DNA of 42,183 nucleotides from Firmicutes bacterium UBA7523 (GCA_002479415.1 DLMZ01000045.1:71215-113397); one strand, 5' to 3'; positions 7,843 to 16,219 are shown, numbered from the stretch's first letter. The notes: a model not told the origin generated them from the letters alone. Numbers and translations are program-made.

Positions 7843-9873
7843 CTAAAACCATCTGCTGTTCCAGTGCCATTGTCCCTCGGGAGGGCAGTGTGGGCAAAGA
7901 GGCCAACGGCAAATTTCTGTAGGTTCTGTTCCTGAAATGAAAATCTCCGTAATTGGTTCTAAATCACATCTGGGGTTATGCAAAAGGCCTGTTTCGGGAC
8001 AGATGAGTGCGGATACAATGCCAGCTGGTTGTTTAAAATCACGAATTTCCGTGCTTCTAAGCGCTTCTCTCATAAAACTGGCCCAAGCTGGCCCTGCAAT
8101 GCGGGAACCTGTCTGTCCCCAGCCAAGTGATGAGTTGTCGTCATTGCCAATCCAGACGGCTGCAACCAGATCCGGTGTATAGCCTACAATATAAGCATCC
8201 CGATGATCTTCCGAGGTGCCGGTTTTTGCCGCTGCGGGCCTGTTTAGCAAAGCACTTAGCGAGGCGCCTGTTCCTCCCGGACGCAGCACATCGCGCATCA
8301 TGTCCGTCATTAGATAAGCAATTCTCGGGTCTAGGACCGCTTTACGTTCAGGGTGAAACTCAAAAAGTGTTCGTCCTTCTGAGTCGGTGACTCTGGTAAT
8401 AAACATAGGCGCAACGCTGACTCCCTGATTTGCAAAAGGGGCATAAGCCACAGCCATTTCCAGCGGAGTTACATTTGATGTGCCAAGCGGCAGTGAGGCC
8501 ACAGGCGAGAGTTTGCTTTCTATTCCTAATCGGTTTGCCATTTCCACTGTTTTTTGAGGCCCGATGTCCATGTGGGTTTTAATGGCCGCAATATTGCTGG
8601 AGCGTGCCAGAGCAGCGCGAGTTGTTAATGGGCCGTAGAATTTGCCGTCATATTCACTGGGTTCGTATGGTTCGGCCAAGCCGGGGATTTGATAGCTTAC
8701 CGGCTCACTTACATGGATGGTAGCAGGTGTATACCCGTTTTCCAGAGCTGCTGCAAAGGTAAAAGGCTTAAATGCCGAGCCGGGAGACCGGCCCCTCGTT
8801 TCTCCCGTAAGTGGAGGAATGGCTCTGTTGAACTGGCTTGTACGAAAATCACGACCACCCACCAGTGCCCTAACAGCGCCGTTTTCAGGATCTATGGCAA
8901 CGATGGCAATTTGAGGCTGGTCACTATTCGATGTTTGTCCTGTAAACAGATTGGCTGCGGTGTTTTCAGCGGCACGCTGCATATCCTTGTCAAGAGTGGT
9001 ATAGACATGCAGGCCTCCGCGTGTTACTAACTCAGGTTCATTAGGGAACAGAAAGGCTAATTCTCGCTGTATTAGGAAATCAATAAAATATGCTCCTGTT
9101 TGCATTTCGGTACGTACTGCAGTCCTATCTTGCAAAACAATTTCTTCAGCCAGAGCATCCTCTTTCTCTCTTGGGGTAATATATCCCTGTTCGACCATTC
9201 GTGTGAGCACGGTGTTTTGCCTGCGCTTTGAGGATTCAAAATTTAGCCAGGGGGAATAGAAAGCCGGGCCCCGAGGTATTCCTGCGAGCATAGCTGATTC
9301 TGCCAAAGATAAGTCTGCGGCAGGCTTGCCGAAATACGTTCTGGCCGCTGCTTCCACGCCGTAAGCTGAATGCCCGAAGTAAATTGTGTTTAGATAGCTT
9401 TCCAGGATTTCATCTTTAGTAAGCTTTTGCTCTAACTGCAGTGTGAGCAGCAGCTCCTGAGCTTTACGCGTTAATGTTTTTTCGTGGGTGAGAAAAAGGT
9501 TTTTTGCTAGTTGTTGGCTAATAGTGCTGCCCCCTTCGGCAAAGCGCCTTTCCTGCAAATTGCGGTACATTGCTCTGAACAAGCTCTGTATATCTATGCC
9601 GAAATGATTGTAGAAGCGATGATCCTCCACGGAAATAAATGCTTCCTTTAAATAAACGGGTATTTCATTTAGAGATATTTCAAAACGATTTTGCTCGAAG
9701 CGGGTTGTAACTACTTCATTGTTGAGATCATAGAAGGATGTAGTCAAAGGAGTTCGCATATCGGGGATATCATCCATGCCGGCCACAGTATAAGCTAGAA
9801 AGGCTAATGAAGCAACGGAAAAAATTATTAAAGCCAGAATTGTAGTTGTAATTAATCTGGTAATACTACGCAT
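7843..9873 (-). CDS. class A penicillin-binding protein (transglycosylase-transpeptidase)
   Basis: Bifunctional peptidoglycan synthase anchored in the membrane by one N-terminal helix (about residues 7-30). The GT51 transglycosylase domain carries catalytic Glu83 in SVEDHRFY and the GGSTISQQLAKNL motif. The transpeptidase domain has Ser366 in SAFK, SSN, and KTGTSEDH near residue 550. The C-terminus has a cysteine-bearing tail (ICPETG...CRWPLCPHC), common in Firmicute PBP1A/2c-type proteins. The length is 676 residues. The - strand start has AGGAGG seven bases upstream. In B. subtilis the PbpG gene is, as I recall, close to speE-speB; here the PBP gene is likewise divergent from a polyamine operon. 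PbpG is a sporulation PBP, so a spore role is possible but not shown. Confidence 0.92.
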   Translation of the reverse strand: MRSITRLITTTILALIIFSVASLAFLAYTVAGMDDIPDMRTPLTTSFYDLNNEVVTTRFEQNRFEISLNEIPVYLKEAFISVEDHRFYNHFGIDIQSLFRAMYRNLQERRFAEGGSTISQQLAKNLFLTHEKTLTRKAQELLLTLQLEQKLTKDEILESYLNTIYFGHSAYGVEAAARTYFGKPAADLSLAESAMLAGIPRGPAFYSPWLNFESSKRRQNTVLTRMVEQGYITPREKEDALAEEIVLQDRTAVRTEMQTGAYFIDFLIQRELAFLFPNEPELVTRGGLHVYTTLDKDMQRAAENTAANLFTGQTSNSDQPQIAIVAIDPENGAVRALVGGRDFRTSQFNRAIPPLTGETRGRSPGSAFKPFTFAAALENGYTPATIHVSEPVSYQIPGLAEPYEPSEYDGKFYGPLTTRAALARSSNIAAIKTHMDIGPQKTVEMANRLGIESKLSPVASLPLGTSNVTPLEMAVAYAPFANQGVSVAPMFITRVTDSEGRTLFEFHPERKAVLDPRIAYLMTDMMRDVLRPGGTGASLSALLNRPAAAKTGTSEDHRDAYIVGYTPDLVAAVWIGNDDNSSLGWGQTGSRIAGPAWASFMREALRSTEIRDFKQPAGIVSALICPETGLLHNPRCDLEPITEIFISGTEPTEICRWPLCPHCPPEGQWHWNSRWF

Positions 9874-9947
9874 ATACGCACCTCCTTAAACTGTTTTTTA
9901 AGAAACACATTTTGTTATAAATTATTGTTTATTTTTTGATTTCTTTT

Positions 9948-9956
9948 TGATATAAT
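9948..9956 (+). promoter_or_regulatory. extended -10 promoter of the polyamine operon
   Basis: TGATATAAT is a perfect extended -10 element (TGnTATAAT). No convincing -35 at the right distance is seen, which is usual for extended -10 promoters. Transcription would start near 9963, about 83 bases before the decarboxylase start. Confidence 0.55.
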
Positions 9957-10045
9957 GCTAAGGATATGCTGGGAAGTTAAAGCAAGTTTTTCTTCCAGTA
10001 TATGTACTAAATAAAATAATAACATTATTGAGGAGGCTTACCACC

Positions 10046-10504
10046 ATGTTACCTACCCCCAAAAAGTTTAAAATTGTTGCCGCAGCAGCGGAAGGATCGC
10101 ATAAGTTAACTGCTTTTGACAATGCATTGCTAGATGCCGGAATTGGCAACGTTAATCTTGTAAGAATCAGTAGTATATTGCCTCCATCAGCAGAACAAGA
10201 TCAAGAACTGTTCTTGCCACCTGGCTCCCTGGTTCCCACTGCTTATGGATCCATTGTTAGTGATGAGCCCGGCACAAAAATTGCTGCTGCTGTCGGTATT
10301 GGCTTTTCAGAAGATACCTTCGGCGTTATCATGGAGTTTTCCGGTATATGTTCAAAAGAGGAAGCGGAAGAGAAAATAGCGTCAATGCTTAGAGATGCTT
10401 TTGAGAACCGTAATATGCCTTTGGTTAAGACAGAAATTCTTGCTGTTGAACATGTTGTTGAGAGCACTGGGTGTGCGTTTGCGGCGGTTGCTCTCTGGTA
10501 CTAG
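10046..10504 (+). CDS. pyruvoyl-dependent arginine decarboxylase
   Basis: Decarboxylates arginine to agmatine. The enzyme is made as a proenzyme that cleaves itself between two serines to make an N-terminal pyruvoyl cofactor on the larger chain. The cleavage motif ISSILPP places the bond between Ser42 and Ser43. Further family features are the PTAYGSI stretch and a glutamate-rich C-terminal half ending in CAFAAVALWY. The 152-residue length matches archaeal and clostridial PvlArgDC. ATG 10046 has AGGAGG (10031-10036) nine bases upstream; the in-frame TTG at 10028 overlaps that site. It is first in an operon with spermidine synthase and agmatinase, so agmatine made here probably feeds putrescine synthesis. 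Confidence 0.92.
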   Translation: MLPTPKKFKIVAAAAEGSHKLTAFDNALLDAGIGNVNLVRISSILPPSAEQDQELFLPPGSLVPTAYGSIVSDEPGTKIAAAVGIGFSEDTFGVIMEFSGICSKEEAEEKIASMLRDAFENRNMPLVKTEILAVEHVVESTGCAFAAVALWY

Positions 10505-10541
10505 GTTTTCATATATTTTGAGATAGGGAAGGGATCAGCAG

Positions 10542-11369
10542 ATGGAGCTTTGGTATACTGAGAAACAGACTCCGGGATTGGGAATTACTTGTTTGACAAC
10601 GGAGACGCTTTGCCATTTTAAAACACCTTTTCAGGATTTAGCAGTTATTGAAACTGTGCAGTTTGGCCGGATGCTGGTTTTGGACGGCATGGTGCAGACT
10701 ACAGAAAAGGATGAATTTGTTTACCATGAGATGATTTCGCATGTTGCTATGCAGGCCCACCCTAATCCGCAGCATGTTTTGGTAATCGGCGGCGGCGACG
10801 GTGGAGCTATTCGTGAAATATTGAAGTATGACACAGTAGAGACGGCTACATTGGTAGAAATAGACGAGGCAGTGGTAGAGATGTCAAAAAAATATTTGCC
10901 CACTATTTCCGCAGGCTTGACTGATTCCAGAGTTACCGTTCTTGTGGAAGACGGTATTGAGCATGTAAGGCAGTCGGTTGGAAAATATGACGTGATTCTA
11001 GTAGACTCTACTGAGCCGGTTGGTCCGGCCATCGGTTTGTTTGCCGAAGAGTTTTATGCCAATATTTATCGTGCATTGAAAAAGGACGGTATTTTTGTGG
11101 CGCAAACCGAGTCTCCGTTTTTTAACAGGGATTTGATTCGTAATGCACATGCTCGTATTAGCCGTGTTTTTCCTGTGGCAAAATTATATTTAGCCAGCAT
11201 TCCCACTTATCCCAGCGGATTATGGAGCTTTACTGCAGGATCAAAATGCTACGATCCGGAAGTATGCGGGGAGAAAGAGATTCAGGCCAAATACTATAAT
11301 CATCAGGTTCACCGCGGAGCTTTTTGTCTGCCCAGTTTTGTAGGTGAGCTTTTGGAGGAAGAAAAATAA
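10542..11369 (+). CDS. speE: spermidine synthase (polyamine aminopropyltransferase)
   Basis: Transfers an aminopropyl group from decarboxylated S-adenosylmethionine to putrescine. The Rossmann nucleotide loop IGGGDGG (about 82-88), the acidic VEIDEAVVE strand end, and the catalytic DSTEPVGPA (Asp155) are present. The length of 275 residues is standard. Its stop codon overlaps the agmatinase start by one base (TAATG), which implies translational coupling. The decarboxylated AdoMet donor requires SpeD, and no speD is visible in the window, so it must be encoded elsewhere or the true product may be another aminopropyl polyamine. Confidence 0.94.
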   Translation: MELWYTEKQTPGLGITCLTTETLCHFKTPFQDLAVIETVQFGRMLVLDGMVQTTEKDEFVYHEMISHVAMQAHPNPQHVLVIGGGDGGAIREILKYDTVETATLVEIDEAVVEMSKKYLPTISAGLTDSRVTVLVEDGIEHVRQSVGKYDVILVDSTEPVGPAIGLFAEEFYANIYRALKKDGIFVAQTESPFFNRDLIRNAHARISRVFPVAKLYLASIPTYPSGLWSFTAGSKCYDPEVCGEKEIQAKYYNHQVHRGAFCLPSFVGELLEEEK

Positions 11370-12235
11370 TGTCCCGTTTGTTGGAGCTTTGTGAGTGCAG
11401 CAGTGGATTTATGGCTTCCTGCCCCGACTATAAGAATAGCAGCTTAGTAATTTTCGGTGCTCCAATGGATTTTACGGTTTCGTTTCGTCCGGGATCGCGC
11501 AGCGGTCCCCAAGCTATTCGCTTGGCTTCGCCCGGGTTGGAAGAGCATAGTCTTTACTCGGGAAAGGATTTGCGAGATGTGTCTTTTTATGATGCGGGAG
11601 ATGTTCTCTTACCTTTGGGTAATGTCGGTCGTTCTCTTGACTTGGTAGAAGAGGCGACGGCGACCATTCTGGACGATAAAAAGATTCCGCTGCTGCTTGG
11701 CGGAGAACATCTGGTAAGCTTGGGAGCCATGCGGGCAGCGGCGCAGCGCTTTCCCAATCTAGCCGTTATCCATTTTGATGCTCACGCGGATTTACGCACC
11801 GATTATATGGGAGAAGCAAATTCTCATGCGGCAGTAATGAGGCGGGCTTTCGATGATTTAGGCGTTGAGCTTTTCCAATATGGGATTCGTTCAGCTACTG
11901 CAGAGGAGACAGCGTTTGCTAAACAGCATACCCATTTTTATCCATTCCATGTATCGGCGCCGTTGAAGGAAACACTAGCATTGTTAAAAGGTCGTCCTAT
12001 ATATGTTTCCATTGATATAGACGTGGTTGACCCGGCATATGCGCCGGGAACAGGCACGCCGGAGCCGGGGGGCATAACATCTGCGGAATTACTGGATTCT
12101 TTAGCGCTTCTTTCTCAATTGAATGTAGTTGCTATGGATTTGGTGGAAGTGTCACCCGCCTATGATCCTGCAGGAATTACCGCAATGCTGGCAGCTAAAG
12201 CTGTCCGAGAAATGATTCTGTCGTTTGCCAAGTAA
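11369..12235 (+). CDS. speB: agmatinase (ureohydrolase family)
   Basis: Hydrolyses agmatine to putrescine and urea using two Mn2+ ions. The metal-binding sites are all visible: GGEHLVSLG, FDAHADLR, and SIDIDVVDPAYAPGTGTPEPGG. The length is 288 residues, as for Bacillus SpeB. The start overlaps the last base of speE. With the upstream decarboxylase and synthase it completes arginine to agmatine to putrescine to spermidine, although the gene order is not the reaction order. The arginase and formiminoglutamase alternatives are less likely given these neighbours. Confidence 0.94.
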   Translation: MSRLLELCECSSGFMASCPDYKNSSLVIFGAPMDFTVSFRPGSRSGPQAIRLASPGLEEHSLYSGKDLRDVSFYDAGDVLLPLGNVGRSLDLVEEATATILDDKKIPLLLGGEHLVSLGAMRAAAQRFPNLAVIHFDAHADLRTDYMGEANSHAAVMRRAFDDLGVELFQYGIRSATAEETAFAKQHTHFYPFHVSAPLKETLALLKGRPIYVSIDIDVVDPAYAPGTGTPEPGGITSAELLDSLALLSQLNVVAMDLVEVSPAYDPAGITAMLAAKAVREMILSFAK

Positions 12236-12263
12236 CCTGGTTTCAGCTTGCTGAAACCAGGTT
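12234..12263 (+). terminator. hairpin after the polyamine operon
   Basis: AACCTGGTTTCAGC (12234-12247) and GCTGAAACCAGGTT (12250-12263) form a perfect 14-bp stem with a 2-base centre, overlapping the agmatinase stop codon. There is no T-run after it (ATACCCAAGG follows), so termination would be factor-assisted; it may instead shield the 3' end of the mRNA. Confidence 0.45.
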
Positions 12264-12310
12264 ATACCCAAGGGGAATAAATTATGATAAAGAAGAAAGG
12301 GGGAAGTGTT

Positions 12311-13921
12311 GTGGGTACAAAGTATATTTTTGTTACCGGCGGCGTTGTATCGTCTCTGGGGAAGGGGATTACCGCGGCGTCGTTAGGCTGTCTTCTAAAA
12401 TGCCGTGGGTTAAAAGTGACGATTCAAAAGTTCGACCCCTATATCAACTTTGATCCCGGTACTATGAGCCCTTATCAGCATGGGGAAGTGTTTGTAACAG
12501 ATGACGGTGCCGAGACTGATCTTGATTTGGGGCACTATGAGCGATTTATTGATATCAATTTGACGAAAAGCTCCAATGTGACTACAGGAAAGATATACTG
12601 GTCAGTTATCAGCAAGGAAAGAAAAGGGGATTTTCTCGGGGGAACCATTCAGGTAATCCCTCATATTACTAATGAAATTAAAGCACGAATAATGCGTGTA
12701 GCCCAACAAACTCAAGTAGATGTCGTTATTACTGAAATTGGCGGTACCGTAGGCGATATTGAGAGCTTGCCTTTTTTGGAAGCGATACGACAAATGAAGA
12801 ATGATGTGGGCCGCGATAATGTGATGTATATTCATGTTACTCTGATTCCTTACTTAAGCAAGTCGGGAGAGCTGAAAACTAAACCAACTCAGCACTCAGT
12901 AAAAGAATTGCGTTCCATCGGTATTCAGCCAGATATTATTGTTTGCCGAACTGAAAAATCGCTATCTAAAGAGATTAAAGACAAGATTGCCTTGTTCTGT
13001 GATATAGATGCTAACGGCGTGATAGAAAATGTTGATTTGGAAACCATCTATGAAGTTCCGTTAAAGATGCATGAAGAAGGGCTTGACCAAATTGTTACTC
13101 GTAAGTTGGGGTTGGATCGGGTTCAATGTGACCTTTCTGAATGGCAGTCATTAGTAAGCCGCATTAAAACTCTAGAGAAGAAAGTGACCATTGGCTTAAT
13201 CGGGAAATATGTTTCACTTAGAGATGCATATCTTAGCGTAGCAGAAGCTCTTTTCCATGCCGGCTTTGAAAACGACTGCGAAGTGGATATCCGCTGGATT
13301 CATGCGGAGGAAGTTGAGAAACTGGGTGCGGAAGCTTTGCTTAGTGAAATGGACGGTATTTTAGTGCCCGGTGGCTTTGGGGATCGCGGCATTGAAGGTA
13401 AAGTGGCCGCTGTAAAATATGCCAGGGAAAATCGCATTCCATTTTTCGGCATATGTTTGGGGATGCACTGTGCTACCATTGAGTTTGCCCGCAACGTATG
13501 CGGCTGGAGGGATGCTCACTCCACTGAGTTTAAGCCCGCATCCAACTATCCTGTTATTGATCTTCTGCCAGAGCAAAAAGATGTTGACGAGCTGGGCGGC
13601 ACCATGCGGCTCGGCGTTTATCCGTGCAAGGTGGAAGAGAACACATTTACAAGTCAGGCGTATGGTGAGGCAATTATCTATGAACGCCACCGCCATCGCT
13701 ATGAGCTGAATAATGTGTTTCGAGAAGAGTTGGTGAAAAAAGGCTTTGTTGTGGCAGGAACATCTCCAGACAGTCGCTTGGTGGAAATTGTGGAGATTAA
13801 TGATCATCCCTGGTTTGTGGCTACCCAGTTCCATCCCGAATTTAAGTCCAGGCCAAATCGTGCTCATCCTTTATTCAGGGATTTTATCCGTGCTTCACTG
13901 GTTTTTAGCCAACAGCAGTAA
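12311..13921 (+). CDS. pyrG: CTP synthase
   Basis: Makes CTP from UTP, ATP and glutamine. The N-terminal amidoligase domain opens with TKYIFVTGGVVSSLGKG and includes the KFDPYINFDPGTMSPYQHGE region. The C-terminal class I glutaminase domain has the nucleophile cysteine in FFGICLGMH and the His/Glu pair in QFHPEFKSRP. The GTG at 12311 is chosen because AAAGGGGGAAG just upstream is well spaced and CTP synthases normally begin within a residue or two of TKYIF; an in-frame ATG at 12284 (with AAGGGG before it) would add nine residues. The length is 536 residues. pyrG lies upstream of spo0F-fba in B. subtilis too. Confidence 0.96.
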   Translation: MGTKYIFVTGGVVSSLGKGITAASLGCLLKCRGLKVTIQKFDPYINFDPGTMSPYQHGEVFVTDDGAETDLDLGHYERFIDINLTKSSNVTTGKIYWSVISKERKGDFLGGTIQVIPHITNEIKARIMRVAQQTQVDVVITEIGGTVGDIESLPFLEAIRQMKNDVGRDNVMYIHVTLIPYLSKSGELKTKPTQHSVKELRSIGIQPDIIVCRTEKSLSKEIKDKIALFCDIDANGVIENVDLETIYEVPLKMHEEGLDQIVTRKLGLDRVQCDLSEWQSLVSRIKTLEKKVTIGLIGKYVSLRDAYLSVAEALFHAGFENDCEVDIRWIHAEEVEKLGAEALLSEMDGILVPGGFGDRGIEGKVAAVKYARENRIPFFGICLGMHCATIEFARNVCGWRDAHSTEFKPASNYPVIDLLPEQKDVDELGGTMRLGVYPCKVEENTFTSQAYGEAIIYERHRHRYELNNVFREELVKKGFVVAGTSPDSRLVEIVEINDHPWFVATQFHPEFKSRPNRAHPLFRDFIRASLVFSQQQ

Positions 13922-13957
13922 TAGTTGAACCGCTGTTTAGACATTAGTGTTTTTGGG

Positions 13958-13986
13958 TTGTTTTCTAAAAAAAAAGAGGGTATACT
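13958..13986 (+). promoter_or_regulatory. sigma-A-type promoter of the ferredoxin gene
   Basis: TTGTTT (13958-13963) and TATACT (13981-13986) are 17 bases apart, placing a start point near 13993, shortly before the ferredoxin ribosome site. Confidence 0.55.
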
Positions 13987-14010
13987 GTTGACATGAAAGG
14001 AAGGTGTAAA

Positions 14011-14184
14011 ATGACACATAAAATTAATGAAGAATGTATTGCTTGTGGTTCCTGTGAGCCGGAGTGCCCGGTAGATGCTATTTCCGAAGGGGATCCCATC
14101 TATGTAATCGATGCTGAAACATGTATTGATTGTGGCGCTTGTGCGGAGGTTTGCCCTGTGGAAGCTATTCACCAGGAAGATTAG
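14011..14184 (+). CDS. 2[4Fe-4S] ferredoxin
   Basis: Small clostridial-type electron carrier of 57 residues. Two CxxCxxCxxxCP clusters are complete: CIACGSCEPECP and CIDCGACAEVCP. Each would hold one low-potential [4Fe-4S] centre. ATG 14011 is chosen because AAAGGAAGG (13996-14004) precedes it; an in-frame ATG at 13993 would overlap the promoter start point. It appears to be a single-gene transcript with its own promoter. Redox partners are not encoded next to it, so it is probably a general carrier for anaerobic metabolism. Confidence 0.95.
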   Translation: MTHKINEECIACGSCEPECPVDAISEGDPIYVIDAETCIDCGACAEVCPVEAIHQED

Positions 14185-14258
14185 CAAAAATTAGAACTAG
14201 ATAAAGCAAAGACTCTAAACTGATCAGGGTAGTTTAAAAAAGATTATTGTGCTCAGCC

Positions 14259-14312
14259 ATCAGCCCCGCTTCGCAAGCATATACTATATGTGCTCATGAT
14301 GTCGGGGCTGAT
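14259..14312. repeat. inverted repeat after the ferredoxin gene (possible copy 3 of the CGTATTA-core family)
   Basis: ATCAGCCCCG (14259-14268) pairs with CGGGGCTGAT (14303-14312). The loop holds GCATATACTATATGTGC, a weaker inner palindrome. The layout (CCCCG outer arm, TATACTA-like core) resembles the element at 4568-4621. It is probably the end of the ferredoxin transcript, although no T-run follows. Confidence 0.5.
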
Positions 14313-14353
14313 AGGATTAACAAGCGGTATTTCACCTACGGAGGTGCTTTTTA

Positions 14354-15280
14354 TTGATAGGTAAAAGGCTGGTTATCGCAATAATTTTTGTATCGGTCGT
14401 CTTTACTGCGATTGTTGCGGTGGGCAGAATGATTCGTCCGTTTTCTTCCCAGTCTGCTTCTGGGCTAGGAGGCAGCCAGATTGCCCTCGTTTATCTTGAA
14501 GGCGCGATTTCCGGCGGCCGCGGGCAGAATACATTTTTAAGCGCCTCGGGAGGGGCTGATGCTGTTATTAAGCAACTACAGGAAGCTCGCTTGGACTCCA
14601 GTGTGGCCGCGGTAGTTTTACGTATTAACAGCCCCGGCGGCAGTGCCGCCGCTTCACAAGAAATACATAATGAAGTGTTGCGTATCCGAGAAGCGGGGAA
14701 ACCTTTGGTCGTTTCTTTTGCCGATGTTGCCGCTTCCGGAGGTTATTGGATTGCCAGCGGTGCTGATGCTATTGTAGCCAATCCGGCCAGCATAACCGGC
14801 AGTATCGGGGTTATTATGGAAATATATAACCTTACGGAGCTTTATGAGATAATGGGTATTGACAGTGAGGCAATAAAAAGCGGGGAACACAAAGATATGG
14901 GTAGTGTTTCCAGGCCTCTTACTGCAGCTGAACGGGAAATCATTCAGGCTCTGGTTGACGATATATTCGAGCAATTTATTGATGTAGTTGCCGAAGGACG
15001 GGGATTATCCCGAGAAGAAGTAAGGTCTTTAGCCGATGGTCGTATTTTTACGGGACGTCAGGCTATGTCTCTGGGACTGGTGGATCATTTGGGAGATCTT
15101 GCTGTGGCGGTGGACTTGGCAGCCGAAATGGCCGAAATTCCTGGCAAACCGCGTATTAAGGAAATGGGCGGCAGAAAATCTTTTTTTGATTTGTTTTTAA
15201 ATGGTGCGACTATCAATATGCCTTTGCCGTCGCCTTGGCCGCTGAAGTCCTTTGACGGCGGAGAAATATTGCCTCGGTAA
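14354..15280 (+). CDS. sppA: signal peptide peptidase SppA, short form
   Basis: Membrane-bound serine protease that degrades remnant signal peptides; in Bacillus it also takes part in envelope defence. One N-terminal membrane segment (about residues 5-25) precedes an S49 protease domain. It contains LRINSPGGSAAA, the nucleophile serine in VAASGGYWIASGAD, SITGSIGVI, and the general-base lysine in IKSGEHKDMGS, a Ser-Lys dyad. The length of 308 residues fits the single-domain Firmicute form. The start is TTG 14354, supported by GGAGGTG (14340-14346). It is followed 21 bases later by a Yip1 membrane protein gene, suggesting an envelope-related pair. Confidence 0.93.
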   Translation: MIGKRLVIAIIFVSVVFTAIVAVGRMIRPFSSQSASGLGGSQIALVYLEGAISGGRGQNTFLSASGGADAVIKQLQEARLDSSVAAVVLRINSPGGSAAASQEIHNEVLRIREAGKPLVVSFADVAASGGYWIASGADAIVANPASITGSIGVIMEIYNLTELYEIMGIDSEAIKSGEHKDMGSVSRPLTAAEREIIQALVDDIFEQFIDVVAEGRGLSREEVRSLADGRIFTGRQAMSLGLVDHLGDLAVAVDLAAEMAEIPGKPRIKEMGGRKSFFDLFLNGATINMPLPSPWPLKSFDGGEILPR

Positions 15281-15301
15281 TCATTAAGAGGGAGGGGTAG
15301 C

Positions 15302-15931
15302 GTGAATCAATTTATTGATGATTTTTACGATATTTTGTTCAAGCCTGCAAGAGGAGTATCTCGAATAGTTGCCCAACGTTCAGCTTGGCACGGCTTGCTG
15401 GTGTATTTAGCCGTTTCTTTAATTTCAGCAATGGCTGGATATGTTGCAGTTGATTTAAGAAATGTTGCCGAAGAATTATCGGGAGTTATGCCCCAGGAGA
15501 CAGTGAACCTGCTTTTGCAGTCATTGCCGCTGTTAAACGTGATTACCATATTAGTATTTTCCCCTATCATTCTCTTTGTTTGGTCGGCCATATTACAGTT
15601 TTCCAGCGAGCTTTTAGGAGGTCAAGGACGCGGTGTTTCCCTGGCTGCCGGGGTAGGCTATGCACAAATGCCTTATATAATTCTGGCACCGCTGGGCCTC
15701 ATTTCCCGTTATTTGTCTATGGATATAATGGGATTAGCCGGCTTTGCAGTCTTTGTCTGGTCTTTTTTGCTTAAGATTGAATGTATCCGTGCTGTTCATA
15801 ATTTTTCCAAGCGCAGAGCCGTGTTATCATATTTTTTGCCTCTGCTGGCAACGGTAGCCGTGTTTATAATCTTTTTTTTCTTATTAGGGGCGTTTCTTAT
15901 GCCGTTGCTGTCGGAGCTTTTCCCTCTCTAG
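15302..15931 (+). CDS. Yip1-family integral membrane protein
   Basis: A 209-residue membrane protein with about five hydrophobic segments: near 26-48, 70-95, 110-130, 138-158 and 175-205. The N-terminal segment reads FYDILFKPARGVSRI, typical of the bacterial Yip1 domain family, whose function is unknown. GTG 15302 follows GGAGGGG closely. It is probably co-transcribed with sppA. No enzymatic motif is visible. Confidence 0.75.
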   Translation: MNQFIDDFYDILFKPARGVSRIVAQRSAWHGLLVYLAVSLISAMAGYVAVDLRNVAEELSGVMPQETVNLLLQSLPLLNVITILVFSPIILFVWSAILQFSSELLGGQGRGVSLAAGVGYAQMPYIILAPLGLISRYLSMDIMGLAGFAVFVWSFLLKIECIRAVHNFSKRRAVLSYFLPLLATVAVFIIFFFLLGAFLMPLLSELFPL

Positions 15932-15961
15932 AGTCAAGCGGCCATCTATCATCCCCCACTG

Positions 15962-16003
15962 TATAATGCCGTATTTACAAGGAGAACTTATAAATAAATA
16001 CGG
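15962..16003 (+). promoter_or_regulatory. -10 box and 9-bp inverted repeat before a small peptide gene
   Basis: TATAAT at 15962-15967 has no clear -35 partner. It is followed at once by an inverted repeat, CCGTATTTA (15969-15977) and TAAATACGG (15995-16003), with a 17-base loop containing AAGGAG. A transcript starting about seven bases after the -10 box would begin inside the left arm, so the repeat may be a DNA operator rather than an RNA hairpin. Confidence 0.4.
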
Positions 16004-16019
16004 ATTAGGGGGTATGATG

Positions 16020-16118
16020 ATGTTCTTTCGTTTTCGCAAGTCCCGTACCGAAAAAATTATGAACTGGTTATCGGGAATGCTTAAGGCAATGAGCAAAATA
16101 TTTAAGCGTATACGATAA
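16020..16118 (+). CDS. 32-residue cationic amphipathic peptide, unknown function
   Basis: Not recognised as any named family. The peptide has ten basic residues against one acidic one. From residue 11 on, hydrophobic residues fall at i, i+3/i+4 spacing (I13, M14, W16, L17, M20, L21, M24, I27, F28, I31), as in a membrane-lying amphipathic helix. Three consecutive ATG codons (16014, 16017, 16020) occur; AGGGGG (16007-16012) is best spaced for the third. It lies alone between the Yip1 gene and the spo0F leader. By shape it could be a membrane-associated regulatory peptide or a toxin-like peptide. It could also be a chance reading, but the strong ribosome site argues for translation. Confidence 0.5.
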   Translation: MFFRFRKSRTEKIMNWLSGMLKAMSKIFKRIR

Positions 16119-16160
16119 CATTACCGTTTTTGCAAAAAGATGTAAAAAAAAGAGGAGAAT

Positions 16161-16219
16161 GCCTTCCGAACGCGAATAGGATATTCGCAGGAATCTGCTG
16201 AAAATTTTCTTCGGGAGGC
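16161..16219 (+). promoter_or_regulatory. structured leader of spo0F that can mask its ribosome site
   Basis: GCCTTCCGAA (16161-16170) pairs with TTCGGGAGGC (16210-16219), which includes the GGGAGG ribosome site of spo0F. An inner hairpin, GCGAATA (16172-16178) with TATTCGC (16182-16188), nests inside. The same DNA also resembles a sigma-H promoter: AGAGGAGAA (16151-16159), 11 bases, CGCGAAT (16171-16177), one mismatch in each half against RNAGGAWWW/RNNGAAT. These two readings compete. Confidence 0.4.

Noticed and set aside
8689..9030. 113-codon + strand frame inside the PBP gene
   Set aside because: It overlaps the transpeptidase region of a complete PBP and shows no ribosome site or family motif.
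12284..12310. Extended N-terminus of CTP synthase from ATG 12284
   Set aside because: It is possible, but the added lysine- and glycine-rich codons coincide with the ribosome site for GTG 12311 and are not a conserved part of the family.
13361..13867. 168-codon open frame on the - strand inside pyrG
   Set aside because: It is fully antisense to the conserved glutaminase domain of CTP synthase and has no recognisable domain or ribosome site.
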